Shown here: one piece after another, positions 8,957-17,248 of the stretch
Position numbering within the stretch: the first letter of the stretch is position 1
How the letters are laid out: the number at the start of each line of letters is the position of its first letter
Assembly: GCF_004320535.1 (NCBI RefSeq)
Contig: NZ_SIHY01000001.1
Location: 806,001 to 870,000 of the forward strand
Source: Arthrobacter sp. S41
GTDB taxonomy: Bacteria; Actinomycetota; Actinomycetes; Actinomycetales; Micrococcaceae
Reading direction: 5' to 3'
DNA length: 64,000 bases
Translations under genes and position numbers: made by a program
The notes under the pieces: model-generated
Told to the model about the DNA's origin: nothing
Seen by the model: the letters and a program-made list of their open reading frames with translations, nothing else
Database searches by the model: none

Positions 8957-9031
8957 TCGGGGTAACAGGATTCGAACCTGCGACCTCACGCTCCCAAAGC
9001 GCGCGCTCTAGCCAAGCTGAGCTATACCCCG
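8957..9031 (-). tRNA. tRNA-Pro(TGG), copy 2
   Basis: The 75 bases are identical to the copy at 8725-8799, with the same TGG anticodon. The spacer to the neighbouring copies is 157 and 142 bp and differs in sequence between copies. Confidence 0.97.
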
Positions 9032-9173
9032 AAAGTCCGTTGGTTCACAATTTTCATTGTGAGCTGCATCGAACTGATAGGTTGTGAATCCACCCAAGAA
9101 GTAAATCCTGTGGATTCTGGTGATCTGACTACTCAGATCTATTTTCATGGCTGAATTATCTTCAGCCATAAAG

Positions 9174-9248
9174 TCGGGGTAACAGGATTCGAACCTGCGA
9201 CCTCACGCTCCCAAAGCGCGCGCTCTAGCCAAGCTGAGCTATACCCCG
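9174..9248 (-). tRNA. tRNA-Pro(TGG), copy 1
   Basis: This is the third identical 75-bp copy and the first in transcription order. Only one strong terminator (8680-8713) closes the group, so the three may form one precursor transcript. Confidence 0.97.
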
Positions 9249-9826
9249 ATAAAGTTTGGAAAACCCGACTTCATCTGGACTTTCCGTCCTGTGTTCAACT
9301 CAGGAATCATTTATTTCCCGTGCTGATCACAAGAAACTAAGTTACACGGGTTCGAACCAAAAGCAAAATCGAAACCCACGCATGTCGAAGATTCATATCC
9401 GCGTGAATCCGCGGATATACGGTGATTACTTATGTCAGAAGCCAAACTTAGGTGGTTCACGTGAGTTGAATAACAGAATTTTGACGCAAAAAGTTCTTCA
9501 GCCGGCTGGAGCTGGAGGCGACATGTTTCGCAAACTGGACCTTAGATAACCAATGCACCGCATGAACCCGGGGCCTCATAGTTTGAGCTGTGCCACCAAT
9601 CCCCCGGCCAATAGGCTCGAGAGTAATGGCGATCGCACCATGCGCACCGTGTGTACCGTGTGCACCGACAGCAGTCAGATCTAGCACCAGCTCCTGCGGA
9701 CCCAGACAGGCGCCGGTTCAGGCACTGCAAAAAACGAGCCACGATTAGTCACTCTGCAGCACAGGCGGAAACTTCGACACGACAAAAAACTCCGACTCTC
9801 AATTGAGAGCCGGAGCATTTGGTCCG
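9249..9826. other. 578-bp spacer between tRNA-Pro and tRNA-Gly
   Basis: No convincing gene was found. It must contain the promoter for the tRNA-Pro group. A short degenerate repeat of CACCGTGTG/CACCATGCG-like units lies around 9636-9668, inside overlapping minus-strand frames that would encode an Ala-His-Gly-Thr repeat. No ribosome binding site supports those frames. The final part is the tRNA-Gly terminator. Confidence 0.4.
9784..9815 (-). terminator. Terminator after tRNA-Gly
   Basis: A hairpin with 11-bp arms around AATT (CTCCGGCTCTC against GAGAGTCGGAG on the minus strand, one wobble pair) is followed by TTTTTT. Confidence 0.9.
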
Positions 9827-9897
9827 AGGGGATGACGGGAATCGAACCCGCGTAATCAGTTTGGAAGACTGAGGCTTTACCATTAAGCTACATCCCC
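9827..9897 (-). tRNA. tRNA-Gly(TCC)
   Basis: The 71-nt cloverleaf has acceptor GGGGATG/CATCCCC, D arm GCTT/AAGC, anticodon loop CTTCCAA with anticodon TCC, T arm GGTTCGATTCC and discriminator T. CCA is not encoded. Confidence 0.96.
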
Positions 9898-10072
9898 ATT
9901 TCGAAGCTTTTCTCGCTTCGAACAAGATTGAGTCTAGACCATAAAAGATGCGCTTTGCAAATCGGGGATTCCCGTTCTCACTTGGAGGCACTCGAATAGC
10001 ATCTGAATTGTGCATCTCAAAGCAATACACGCCGACACGGCGAAGAAAAACTATTCTGCTCGTCTCATCAAC

Positions 10073-11053
10073 CTAAGTCGTCCAATACTGAGCTAAATTC
10101 TTTCTCGGCATTTTCTGGCATCTCGGGCACCAATAAAGTTTCCTGGCGGCAACCTCAGTCAAAGCAATGTTGCCGCTGCAGCGACGGCATCCGAGTCCCT
10201 GGCGTTGATATACGTAGTACGCGTTATCGGGCCAAAGGGGAATTCCGGCTTGTCGATCTTCGGGGTAGGTCGTGATGATTTTTCCATCACGCACACCGTC
10301 TTCCATGATCGCGACTATGTCGTACCAGAGCTTTCGAGCTTTTTGCGAAGACAGCTGATTGGCAGGTAGCTCGGGGGCGATGCGGTTGCGGAACAACGAC
10401 TCGGCACGGTAGATATTGCCAACCCCGCTAATCAGGCTTTGATTCATTAAAGCGACAGCAATGGGCGTTTTGGTCTTCGAGAGGTTCTCCCGAAACTCAG
10501 AGTAGCCACTGGCTAATACGGTGTCCGAGTCCAGCAGCGCTTCAGCTGACTTGGTGGCCCGAAATTCATTTGCCGCACGGGCTAGCGGATCCGGTCCCAA
10601 GTTATTTAGATGTTTCTGAACCTGCGGATATTCAAGCACCTCGCAAGCAGTCGGTCCTCGCAGATCAGCCCAACCGTGCTCAGAAACAATCCGCGCTCGG
10701 ACTGCACCCACAGGTTCCGGTGGTCCAAGATACTGCCTCGCGCAAACTTCTGAGCGCGTTTCCGTCTCGCCAATCTTCCGAGGTGCGCCAATGGAAGAAG
10801 CACCGCTGAAGTGTTCGTCTCCCCCAAAGCTAAACGCACCGTAGAGTCCGAGATGAACTCTGAGGTACAAGTCATTGGAGAAGCGACAGAACAATTGCTT
10901 CCCCTTGGCAAAGGCGACTTCTAGTTCGTAGCCATCGATACGCGCTGCATCAGATGCGAACCTGCCCTGCGGAGAAGAAACGTGCACCACTTGCCCACCA
11001 AAGACGTCGTCAAATTGGCGGGCAAGTCGGTGCAGGGAGTGGCCTTCAGGCAC
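10073..11053 (-). CDS. nei: Fpg/Nei family DNA glycosylase (Nei-type)
   Basis: The 326-residue base-excision repair enzyme has the catalytic N-terminus MPEGHSLHRLAR (Pro2 as nucleophile after Met removal, Glu3), Lys50/Lys52 in the AKGK loop, the helix-two-turn-helix motif NQSLISGVGNIYRAE, and a C-terminal zinc finger CRRC-X16-CPRC. The MPEGH start is the endonuclease VIII/Nei1 pattern of actinobacteria, not Fpg (MPELPE). It should remove oxidised pyrimidines and cleave the resulting abasic site. The gene begins 2 nt after rpiB, so the two are co-translated. A Nei-rpiB pair is also found in M. tuberculosis (from memory). Confidence 0.93.
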   Translation of the reverse strand: MPEGHSLHRLARQFDDVFGGQVVHVSSPQGRFASDAARIDGYELEVAFAKGKQLFCRFSNDLYLRVHLGLYGAFSFGGDEHFSGASSIGAPRKIGETETRSEVCARQYLGPPEPVGAVRARIVSEHGWADLRGPTACEVLEYPQVQKHLNNLGPDPLARAANEFRATKSAEALLDSDTVLASGYSEFRENLSKTKTPIAVALMNQSLISGVGNIYRAESLFRNRIAPELPANQLSSQKARKLWYDIVAIMEDGVRDGKIITTYPEDRQAGIPLWPDNAYYVYQRQGLGCRRCSGNIALTEVAARKLYWCPRCQKMPRKNLAQYWTT

Positions 11054-11055
11054 GA

Positions 11056-11529
11056 CTAGTCAATAACCTCGCCAGTGGTTTCGTACGAGGCAATCTTGCC
11101 GATTCGTCGTACGTGGCGTTCTGCATCGCTAAACGGCTCAGCCAAGAAAGCTTCGATTAGTTCTGCGGCTTCTTCAACCGAGTGCTGGCGTCCGCCAACG
11201 GCAATTACGTTGGCATCGTTGTGCTCACGCGCCAACTTGGCGGTATCCAAGTTCCAGGCCAAGGCGGCACGAATGCCTTCAACCTTGTTTGCCGCAATCT
11301 GCTCACCGTTGCCGGAGCCACCAAGAACGATGCCTAGGGAATCCAATCCTTCGCGCTGTTCCTTGACTACGGCCTTGGCAGCGTTGATGCAGAACGCAGG
11401 GTAGTCATCCTCAGGATCGTACGACTCTGGACCATGGTTGACCATTTCATAGCCTTTGCCAGTCAAGTACTTCACCAAGTAGTCGCTGAGCTCTAATCCG
11501 GCATGGTCTGTAGCAATATGCACGCGCAT
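11056..11529 (-). CDS. rpiB: Ribose-5-phosphate isomerase B
   Basis: The 157-residue enzyme of the RpiB/LacA/LacB family interconverts ribose-5-phosphate and ribulose-5-phosphate in the non-oxidative pentose-phosphate pathway. Visible are the phosphate-binding N-terminus MRVHIATDHAG, the HGPESYDPEDDYP loop, and the GGSGNGEQIAANK motif in which Glu76 matches the catalytic glutamate of the mycobacterial enzyme (actinobacterial enzymes use Glu where enterobacterial RpiB has Cys). It is the first gene of a two-gene unit with the Nei glycosylase. It lies divergent to pepN across a 286-bp spacer that must hold both promoters. Confidence 0.96.
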   Translation of the reverse strand: MRVHIATDHAGLELSDYLVKYLTGKGYEMVNHGPESYDPEDDYPAFCINAAKAVVKEQREGLDSLGIVLGGSGNGEQIAANKVEGIRAALAWNLDTAKLAREHNDANVIAVGGRQHSVEEAAELIEAFLAEPFSDAERHVRRIGKIASYETTGEVID

Positions 11530-11815
11530 AGTCTGTGGCCTCTTTTAGCTTGGAGGGGTCATTTACTTTCCTATACAGCTTAGCGAGGTCCGATGAGCTC
11601 CTTGCCATGTTCCGATGATCTGGCAGTAATATCGGCAGGATTTCTCACGGATTGAGACTCAAGCCACCAGGTTTCTAGGCGATATGGGGCATTTGCGTAA
11701 ATTGTTCCAGAGATGGCTTGCTTTACACCCCGCCAGAAGTGACACAATATACAAATATTCAGTATCCGTTTCATAACTGTCTCGGACGCACACTTCATCA
11801 AGAACTGGAGACCCA

Positions 11816-14356
11816 ATGCCAGGAATGAACCTCACCCGCGCTGAGGCAACCGAACGCGCACGACTGCTCAACGTCGACAGCTACGAGGTTAGCCTGGACC
11901 TCACCCGCGGTGAGCGGGTATTCACGTCCAAAACCACGGTACGATTTAGCGCTACCGAAGGTGCTTCAACTTTCATTGATGCTGTCACCGACAATGTGCG
12001 CTCGATCAACCTCAATGGGGTCGAGCTAGATCCAGCAACCCATTCCGATGGCATCCGCATTCAGCTTCCCAACCTTGCCGAGCAAAACGTCCTGGTTATT
12101 GATGCAGACGCGCTGTACATGAACACCGGCGAAGGGCTACACCGCTTCGTCGACCCAGTGGACCAAGAGGTTTACCTCTATACCCAGTTTGAAGTTGCCG
12201 ATTGCCGTCGCATGTTCGCCGTGTTCGAGCAGCCAGACCTTAAGGCGACCTTCCAGTTCACGGTGACCGCGCCGAAGTACTGGAACGTTGTTTCCAATGC
12301 TCCAACCCCAGCTCCACAAGAGCAGGGCGAAGCGGCGACTTGGGCCTTTGCCCCGACTCAGCGAATTTCCTGCTACATCACCGCGCTTATCGCTGGCCCC
12401 TACCAAGTAGCCCGTGACTCGCTGGTCTCCTCTAGCGGACGTACCGTTGAACTCGGCGTTTTTGCTCGCGCATCCATGATGGAATACCTGGACGTCGAAA
12501 ATATCGTGACGATCACCCGTCAAGGTTTCGAGTTCTACGAAAAGAACTTCGGCACCCCTTACCCATTTGAGAAGTACGACCAGCTGTTCGTGCCTGAATT
12601 CAACGCAGGTGCCATGGAAAATGCCGGCGCTGTAACCTTCCTTGAAGAATATGTGTTCCGTTCTCGTCCAACCGGAGCGATGGTAGAACGCCGTGCCATC
12701 ACCGTGTTGCACGAATTGGCGCACATGTGGTTTGGCGACCTCGTCACCATGAAATGGTGGAACGACCTGTGGCTCAATGAGTCCTTCGCCGAATTCATGT
12801 CGACCTTGGCTGCGGCTCAGAACACCGAGTTCACTAGCGCGTGGACCACGTTCAATACCTTGGAGAAGAACTGGGCTTACCGCCAGGATCAGTTGCCTTC
12901 TACTCACCCGATTGTGGCACCAATCAACGATCTCGAAGATGTTGAGGTCAACTTTGATGGCATCACCTACGCCAAGGGTGCCAGCGTCCTGCGTCAGCTT
13001 GTTGCGTTTGTCGGCCAGGAAGAATTCATGGCAGGCGTGCGCCAGTACTTTGCTAAGCACGCATGGTCTAACACGGAGCTTCCTGATTTGCTCTCCGAGC
13101 TTGAAGCCTCCAGCGGTCGCGATCTCAGCGGCTGGGGCGCACAGTGGCTTGAGACTGCAGGTGTCAACACGCTTACTGCACAGATCAGCACCGATGATAC
13201 TGGCATCATCACCGACTTCAGCATCCTTCAAAGTGCAATTTCCGACTACCCAACCCTGCGTCAGCACCGACTTGCGGTTGGGTTCTACAGCCTTGACGAA
13301 AATGGATCTTTGCAGCATGTGCACCGAGAAGAACTAGACATCTCGGGTGCCTCGACCCCGGTTTCGTCTTTGGTTGGGCTCGCTCAGCCTGACTTGGTGC
13401 TGCTCAACGATGATGATCTGACGTACGCGAAGATTCGTCTGGATGAACGCTCACTAGCGACCGCAACCGAGCACCTCAAGGACTTCCAAGAGTCCCTGCC
13501 TCGTACCCTAGTTTGGTCCGCTGCGTGGGACTCCGTGCGTGATGCTGAATCCCCTGCCAGCACCTACGTCCAGTTGCTTCTGAACAACATCGGGCACGAG
13601 TTTGACTCGTCCGTCATCATGGTGCTCTTGCGCCAGCTGAACACCTCACTGGATAGCTATGTGACCCCAGAAAATAGCAGTGAGCTCTCGATTCAGGCTG
13701 CGGATCGTTTGTGGCAGCTGGCCACTGAAGCTCAGGCCGGTTCAGATGCCCAGTTGCAGTTTGCCAAGGCCTTTGCGCACCGTTCCCGTAGCGCTGAACA
13801 GCTCGATACAGTTCAAAGCCTGTTCGACGGATCCAAGACACTGGACGGTCTGGTCATTGATACCGATTTGAAGTGGTCTTTGACCATCGCGCTGAGTGCC
13901 GGTGGACGTTTGTCCGATGAACAAATTGATGCAGTTCTTGCCACGGACGACACCGCAAAGGGTAAGGCCTCTTGGTACACCGCCCGAGCTTCACGCCCAA
14001 CAGCAGAAGCCAAGGCCAAAGCCTTTGAAGCGGCAACCGCAGCGAAGCTGTCCAATGATCAGCAAAGCGCCGTCATCGCAGGGTTCAACAACACTCATGA
14101 CAAGTCCCTGATCGCTGAATACGGTGAGAAGTACTTCGCATTGTTGGTCCATGCGTGGGAAAACTTCTCCCACGAAATGGCTAAGCAGATCGTGCTGGGC
14201 TTCTACCCAAGCTCGCAGGTGTCACAGGCTACCTTGGACACGACGCAGGCCTTCTTGGAATCTTTGGGCGACAAGCATCCAGCACTACGCCGCTTGTTGA
14301 CCGAGTCCGCTGCTGATGTCCGACGCGCTCTAGCTGCACGCCAGGCAGATTTCTAA
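11816..14356 (+). CDS. pepN: Aminopeptidase N (M1 family metallopeptidase)
   Basis: The 846-residue cytosolic zinc aminopeptidase removes N-terminal amino acids from peptides. It has the exopeptidase motif GAMEN at 265-269, zinc ligands HELAH at 299-303 and the third ligand Glu322 in NESFAEF. The N-terminal beta-saddle domain (1 to about 190) and the C-terminal helical ERAP1-like domain (about 520-846) complete the usual length for actinobacterial PepN. The ATG at 11816 follows GGAG. It is monocistronic; a hairpin with a T-run follows. It probably acts downstream of ClpXP in completing peptide degradation. Confidence 0.96.
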   Translation: MPGMNLTRAEATERARLLNVDSYEVSLDLTRGERVFTSKTTVRFSATEGASTFIDAVTDNVRSINLNGVELDPATHSDGIRIQLPNLAEQNVLVIDADALYMNTGEGLHRFVDPVDQEVYLYTQFEVADCRRMFAVFEQPDLKATFQFTVTAPKYWNVVSNAPTPAPQEQGEAATWAFAPTQRISCYITALIAGPYQVARDSLVSSSGRTVELGVFARASMMEYLDVENIVTITRQGFEFYEKNFGTPYPFEKYDQLFVPEFNAGAMENAGAVTFLEEYVFRSRPTGAMVERRAITVLHELAHMWFGDLVTMKWWNDLWLNESFAEFMSTLAAAQNTEFTSAWTTFNTLEKNWAYRQDQLPSTHPIVAPINDLEDVEVNFDGITYAKGASVLRQLVAFVGQEEFMAGVRQYFAKHAWSNTELPDLLSELEASSGRDLSGWGAQWLETAGVNTLTAQISTDDTGIITDFSILQSAISDYPTLRQHRLAVGFYSLDENGSLQHVHREELDISGASTPVSSLVGLAQPDLVLLNDDDLTYAKIRLDERSLATATEHLKDFQESLPRTLVWSAAWDSVRDAESPASTYVQLLLNNIGHEFDSSVIMVLLRQLNTSLDSYVTPENSSELSIQAADRLWQLATEAQAGSDAQLQFAKAFAHRSRSAEQLDTVQSLFDGSKTLDGLVIDTDLKWSLTIALSAGGRLSDEQIDAVLATDDTAKGKASWYTARASRPTAEAKAKAFEAATAAKLSNDQQSAVIAGFNNTHDKSLIAEYGEKYFALLVHAWENFSHEMAKQIVLGFYPSSQVSQATLDTTQAFLESLGDKHPALRRLLTESAADVRRALAARQADF

Positions 14357-14377
14357 AACAACCGCTGAACTATAGGT

Positions 14378-14424
14378 GGGGATGCACGCTGAGCTCTCAA
14401 AGCTCATGTGTGCATCCCCATTTG
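14378..14424 (+). terminator. Terminator after pepN
   Basis: GGGGATGCAC at 14378-14387 pairs with GTGCATCCCC at 14410-14419. An inner GAGCT stem and a short T-run follow. Confidence 0.8.
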
Positions 14425-14435
14425 GTTAAAGATGC

Positions 14436-14441
14436 GACAAT
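14436..14441 (+). promoter_or_regulatory. Putative -10 box of a leaderless OsmC transcript
   Basis: GACAAT ends exactly 6 nt before the start ATG at 14448, and no ribosome binding site precedes the start. This spacing is what a leaderless mRNA would need. No good -35 is visible. Confidence 0.35.
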
Positions 14442-14447
14442 AATTTC

Positions 14448-14924
14448 ATGGATCTTTCGCATCATGAGTATCGCGTCAGCCTCGAATGGACCGGCAACCG
14501 CGGAACTGGAACTGATAGCTACCGAAGCTATGGACGGGACCATATTGTCAGCTCGCCGGGTCTTCCAGATCTACCAGGAACGGCCGACCCGACCTTCCAT
14601 GGCGACAAGGACCGGTGGAATCCAGAGCAATTACTGCTTGCAGCATTGAGTCAATGCCACATGCTTTCGTATCTACACATTGCGGTGAATAACGGCTTGA
14701 AAGTTATTGGCTACACCGACACCGCGCAAGGTACTTTGCGCCTGAATGCTGATAACAGTGGCGAATTCACGCAAGCAGTTCTGAAGCCCGCGGTCAGACT
14801 GGCTGATGAATCTCAGCGCGAACTCGCGAACTCACTGCATGAACAAGCCAACAAAGTTTGTTTCATTGCTAGGTCTGTTAACTTCCCGGTACTTCATGAA
14901 CCGGTCCTGCCAAGCAATTCTTGA
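14448..14924 (+). CDS. OsmC family protein
   Basis: The 158-residue protein has the OsmC/Ohr fold, thiol peroxidases that reduce organic hydroperoxides. The two family cysteines are present: Cys70 in LLAALSQCHMLSYL and Cys138 in ANKVCFIARSV. The NPEQLLLAALSQCH block is strongly diagnostic. Members with this arrangement are usually annotated OsmC-like rather than Ohr, so the substrate is open. No ribosome binding site precedes the ATG. The haemoglobin gene starts 9 nt after its stop, so the two likely form one oxidative/nitrosative stress unit. Confidence 0.88.
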   Translation: MDLSHHEYRVSLEWTGNRGTGTDSYRSYGRDHIVSSPGLPDLPGTADPTFHGDKDRWNPEQLLLAALSQCHMLSYLHIAVNNGLKVIGYTDTAQGTLRLNADNSGEFTQAVLKPAVRLADESQRELANSLHEQANKVCFIARSVNFPVLHEPVLPSNS

Positions 14925-14933
14925 GGAATGAAT

Positions 14934-15434
14934 ATGAGTGAAAACCCGCAAATCCCGCACAGCGTTAAGCAGGATCCTTTCAGCAAACCTCTCGTTTTAG
15001 GTGCATCAAGCCAAGAGTTTCTTGACCTAGCAGAGCAACCTGTAGACGCATCTTTGTACCCGGGAACGTTTTACCACGAGGTAGGCGGCCGAGAAGTATT
15101 CGCAAAATTGACCAAGAATTTCTATGATTCTGTAGCTCAGGATGAAGACTTCCGCACCATGTACCCGGAAAAGGATCTGCATCCAGCACAGGTACGGCTT
15201 CAGTTGTTCCTTGAACAATACTGGGGTGGCCCGACTACATATTCGGAGCACCGCGGACACCCGCGCCTACGAATGCGCCATGGTAACTTCATCGTAAACT
15301 CGCACTACCGCGATGTGTGGATGGGCCATATGAACAAGGCCATTGATCAGTTGGACCTGCCTCCACTGCACGCTGAGACGCTTCGAGATTACTTCGAACG
15401 CGCTGCACACTCAATGCTGAATACACCGGACTAA
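14934..15434 (+). CDS. glbO: Truncated haemoglobin, group II (GlbO type)
   Basis: This 166-residue protein contains a 2-on-2 globin domain (about residues 48-160) preceded by a 45-residue extension. The segment MYPEKDL, LEQYWGGPTTYSEHRGHPRLRMRH with proximal His116, and RDVWMGHM with Trp129 (position G8) match the group II family. Members bind oxygen and take part in electron transfer or nitric oxide and peroxide defence. Two ATGs are possible, at 14928 and 14934; the second is better spaced (6 nt) from TGAGGA. It follows the OsmC gene in the same unit and ends at a perfect palindrome terminator. Confidence 0.93.
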   Translation: MSENPQIPHSVKQDPFSKPLVLGASSQEFLDLAEQPVDASLYPGTFYHEVGGREVFAKLTKNFYDSVAQDEDFRTMYPEKDLHPAQVRLQLFLEQYWGGPTTYSEHRGHPRLRMRHGNFIVNSHYRDVWMGHMNKAIDQLDLPPLHAETLRDYFERAAHSMLNTPD

Positions 15435-15447
15435 TCCGGAGCTTCAA

Positions 15448-15491
15448 AAACTAATGGTCTGAAACCAATATTGGTTTCAGACCATTAGTTT
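15448..15491. terminator. Perfect 44-bp palindrome, bidirectional terminator
   Basis: Bases 15448-15469 are the exact reverse complement of 15470-15491, with A- and T-runs at the ends. It lies between two convergent genes (haemoglobin and the 219-aa hypothetical). Confidence 0.85.
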
Positions 15492-15504
15492 AAACTTCGA
15501 GGAT

Positions 15505-16164
15505 CTAACCCAGTAACGAGGACTGGCGCATTACCGCGTGCCCACGTCCGTTGCTCACGCGGTACCAACTACCCCTGCGCAATATTCGGCTCTGTCCATC
15601 TTTGGTCAGGAAGCCCAACGCATGCATCGCAAAGGCCGCGCCCAGTGGCAAGGGTGAATCTTGTCCCTCAATTTCGGAGGACCATACACGTTGGCGAATT
15701 TGCGAGATGACAGGCTTTCCCGGATTCTCTGGCAGCGCTTGAGCAACTGCATCAATTCCGGTTTGGGCGGCCCGGGATAGGTCAGCATCGGCAATAGAGC
15801 CTGAGTCTTCCCACTGCGACATCGGCACAGAAATGCCGGCCCAACGAGCTGTAGCTTCGACCGGTGGCACGGTGAATTCGACCGAACTATCCCCCATTCT
15901 TGCCAGTCGATCCTGCACTGAAGACAATGAGTAACTCGCATCTAGCTCAGCCGGCTGAGCCAGCCGGTGTACGCGCATGCCTAGAACGGTGTATTGACCC
16001 TGGCCCAATTCAGCAGGAACTAGAACAGGTACGTAAACGGCCAGCGCGGTTCCTCGGGCAACAAATAGCGCCGCGTCATCTTCAATAGTCTTGGCTCGAC
16101 TAATAAAGTTCGAAAGGTCACTGACGGAATTTACATCGTCAAAAATCAGTACGTCGCTTGCCAT
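15505..16164 (-). CDS. Conserved actinobacterial hypothetical protein (219 aa)
   Basis: The soluble-looking 219-residue protein has no signal peptide, membrane helix or catalytic motif that I recognise. The N-terminal half (FDDVNSVSDLSNFISRAKTI, VARGTALAVYVPVLVP) suggests an alpha/beta fold, and the C-terminal part is basic (SRILRRGSWYRVSNGRGHAVMRQSSLLG). Coding quality looks normal for the region, and the gene is flanked by a terminator at one end and a divergent tesB at the other. I do not recognise the family and give no function. Confidence 0.75.
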   Translation of the reverse strand: MASDVLIFDDVNSVSDLSNFISRAKTIEDDAALFVARGTALAVYVPVLVPAELGQGQYTVLGMRVHRLAQPAELDASYSLSSVQDRLARMGDSSVEFTVPPVEATARWAGISVPMSQWEDSGSIADADLSRAAQTGIDAVAQALPENPGKPVISQIRQRVWSSEIEGQDSPLPLGAAFAMHALGFLTKDGQSRILRRGSWYRVSNGRGHAVMRQSSLLG

Positions 16165-16338
16165 GGATTAATGTTCTCACGACGAGCATGCCCAATTTCC
16201 ACGAATTAGCTCATGGCGTGAAGTCTGGTCAGGTAATCGTATAGTTTACGTACAAGCAGGTCCGCCCAATGAAGAGGGTACCTTCAAGTAACATTGGGTA
16301 AAGATCTGCACTACAAAGAACTTCAAGGAGTTTATGCC

Positions 16339-17232
16339 GTGACCGGAGACCTTGGTACCACTCAGGCACTACTGGACTTGCTAAATCTGGATGGGGAAAA
16401 TCAGGCCCGAACCGACGAAGATATCTTTGTCGGTCGCATGCCCAAACAGAACCGGAAACGCGTATTCGGTGGCCAGGTATTGGCTCAATCTGTCATGGCC
16501 GCATCGCGCACCGTAGATTCCACTCGCGCTATCCACTCTTTGCACGGATATTTCCTTCGCCCCGGCGACCCTGAGCAGACCATTACCTTCGGGGTACAGC
16601 GCCTGCGCGATGGTCGTTCATTCTCCGCACGCCGAGTTCATGCCTACCAGAACGGCGATCCCATCCTTTCGATGATCGCCTCGTTCCAAGAACCAGCGCA
16701 GGGTTTAGAGCATCATGACCCAGCACCGCTGAACGCACCTGATCCAGAATCCCTGCCAACCACAGCTGAACTTGTGGGTCATCTGGATCATCCTGTAGCC
16801 CGGGAATGGGCTTTTGAACGCCCATTCGACGTTCGTCATGTCTCCGAGCCCATCTACCTTTCCGGCGACGAGACTCGTGGTGCCGATACGGCAGTCTGGT
16901 TGCGGACGACTTCGGCGATGCCAGACGATCCGACGATGCACCGTGCAGCGTTGGCGTACGCCAGCGACTACATGCTGCTCGAACCAATTCTCAAGGCACA
17001 TGGACTAGCCTGGATCCATCCCGGGTTGAGCATCGCTAGCCTAGACCATGCCATGTGGTGGCACAGGGACTTCCGAGTTGATGAGTGGCTGCTCTACGTC
17101 CTCCACTCCCCTTCGGCTTCCTCGGCACGAGGACTTGGCACCGGGCAATTCTTCAACCGCGATGGTCAGCTCGTAGCAACAGTCGCGCAAGAAGGCATGG
17201 TCCGGCTTCCGGAATTTGGGACCAAGAAATAA
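16339..17232 (+). CDS. tesB: Acyl-CoA thioesterase II
   Basis: The 297-residue protein has two tandem hot-dog domains (about 1-115 and 150-297). It hydrolyses acyl-CoA to free fatty acid and CoA in the cytosol. Characteristic blocks are RMPKQNRKRVFGGQVLAQ, SLHGYFLRPGDP, DGRSFSARRV, and in the second domain LDHAMWWHRDFRVDEWLLY and GTGQFFNRDGQLVATVAQEG. The GTG at 16339 is chosen because AAGGAG stands 8 nt upstream; the frame is open to 16294 but that start has no binding site. It is convergent with the MOSC fusion gene, with a 16-bp gap. Confidence 0.93.
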   Translation: MTGDLGTTQALLDLLNLDGENQARTDEDIFVGRMPKQNRKRVFGGQVLAQSVMAASRTVDSTRAIHSLHGYFLRPGDPEQTITFGVQRLRDGRSFSARRVHAYQNGDPILSMIASFQEPAQGLEHHDPAPLNAPDPESLPTTAELVGHLDHPVAREWAFERPFDVRHVSEPIYLSGDETRGADTAVWLRTTSAMPDDPTMHRAALAYASDYMLLEPILKAHGLAWIHPGLSIASLDHAMWWHRDFRVDEWLLYVLHSPSASSARGLGTGQFFNRDGQLVATVAQEGMVRLPEFGTKK

Positions 17233-17248
17233 TCTTGGCTTTGGCTTC

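Noticed and set aside
8725-9248. Tandem identical units considered as a CRISPR-like array
   Set aside because: The units are complete tRNA-Pro genes with cloverleaf structure; spacers are of unequal length and there are no cas genes.
9457-9742. Overlapping minus-strand frames with Ala-His-Gly-Thr repeats
   Set aside because: There is no ribosome binding site, the composition is low-complexity and no homology is recognised; listed only as spacer content.
12137-13324. 395-codon frame antisense to pepN
   Set aside because: PepN carries intact catalytic motifs; the antisense product has none.
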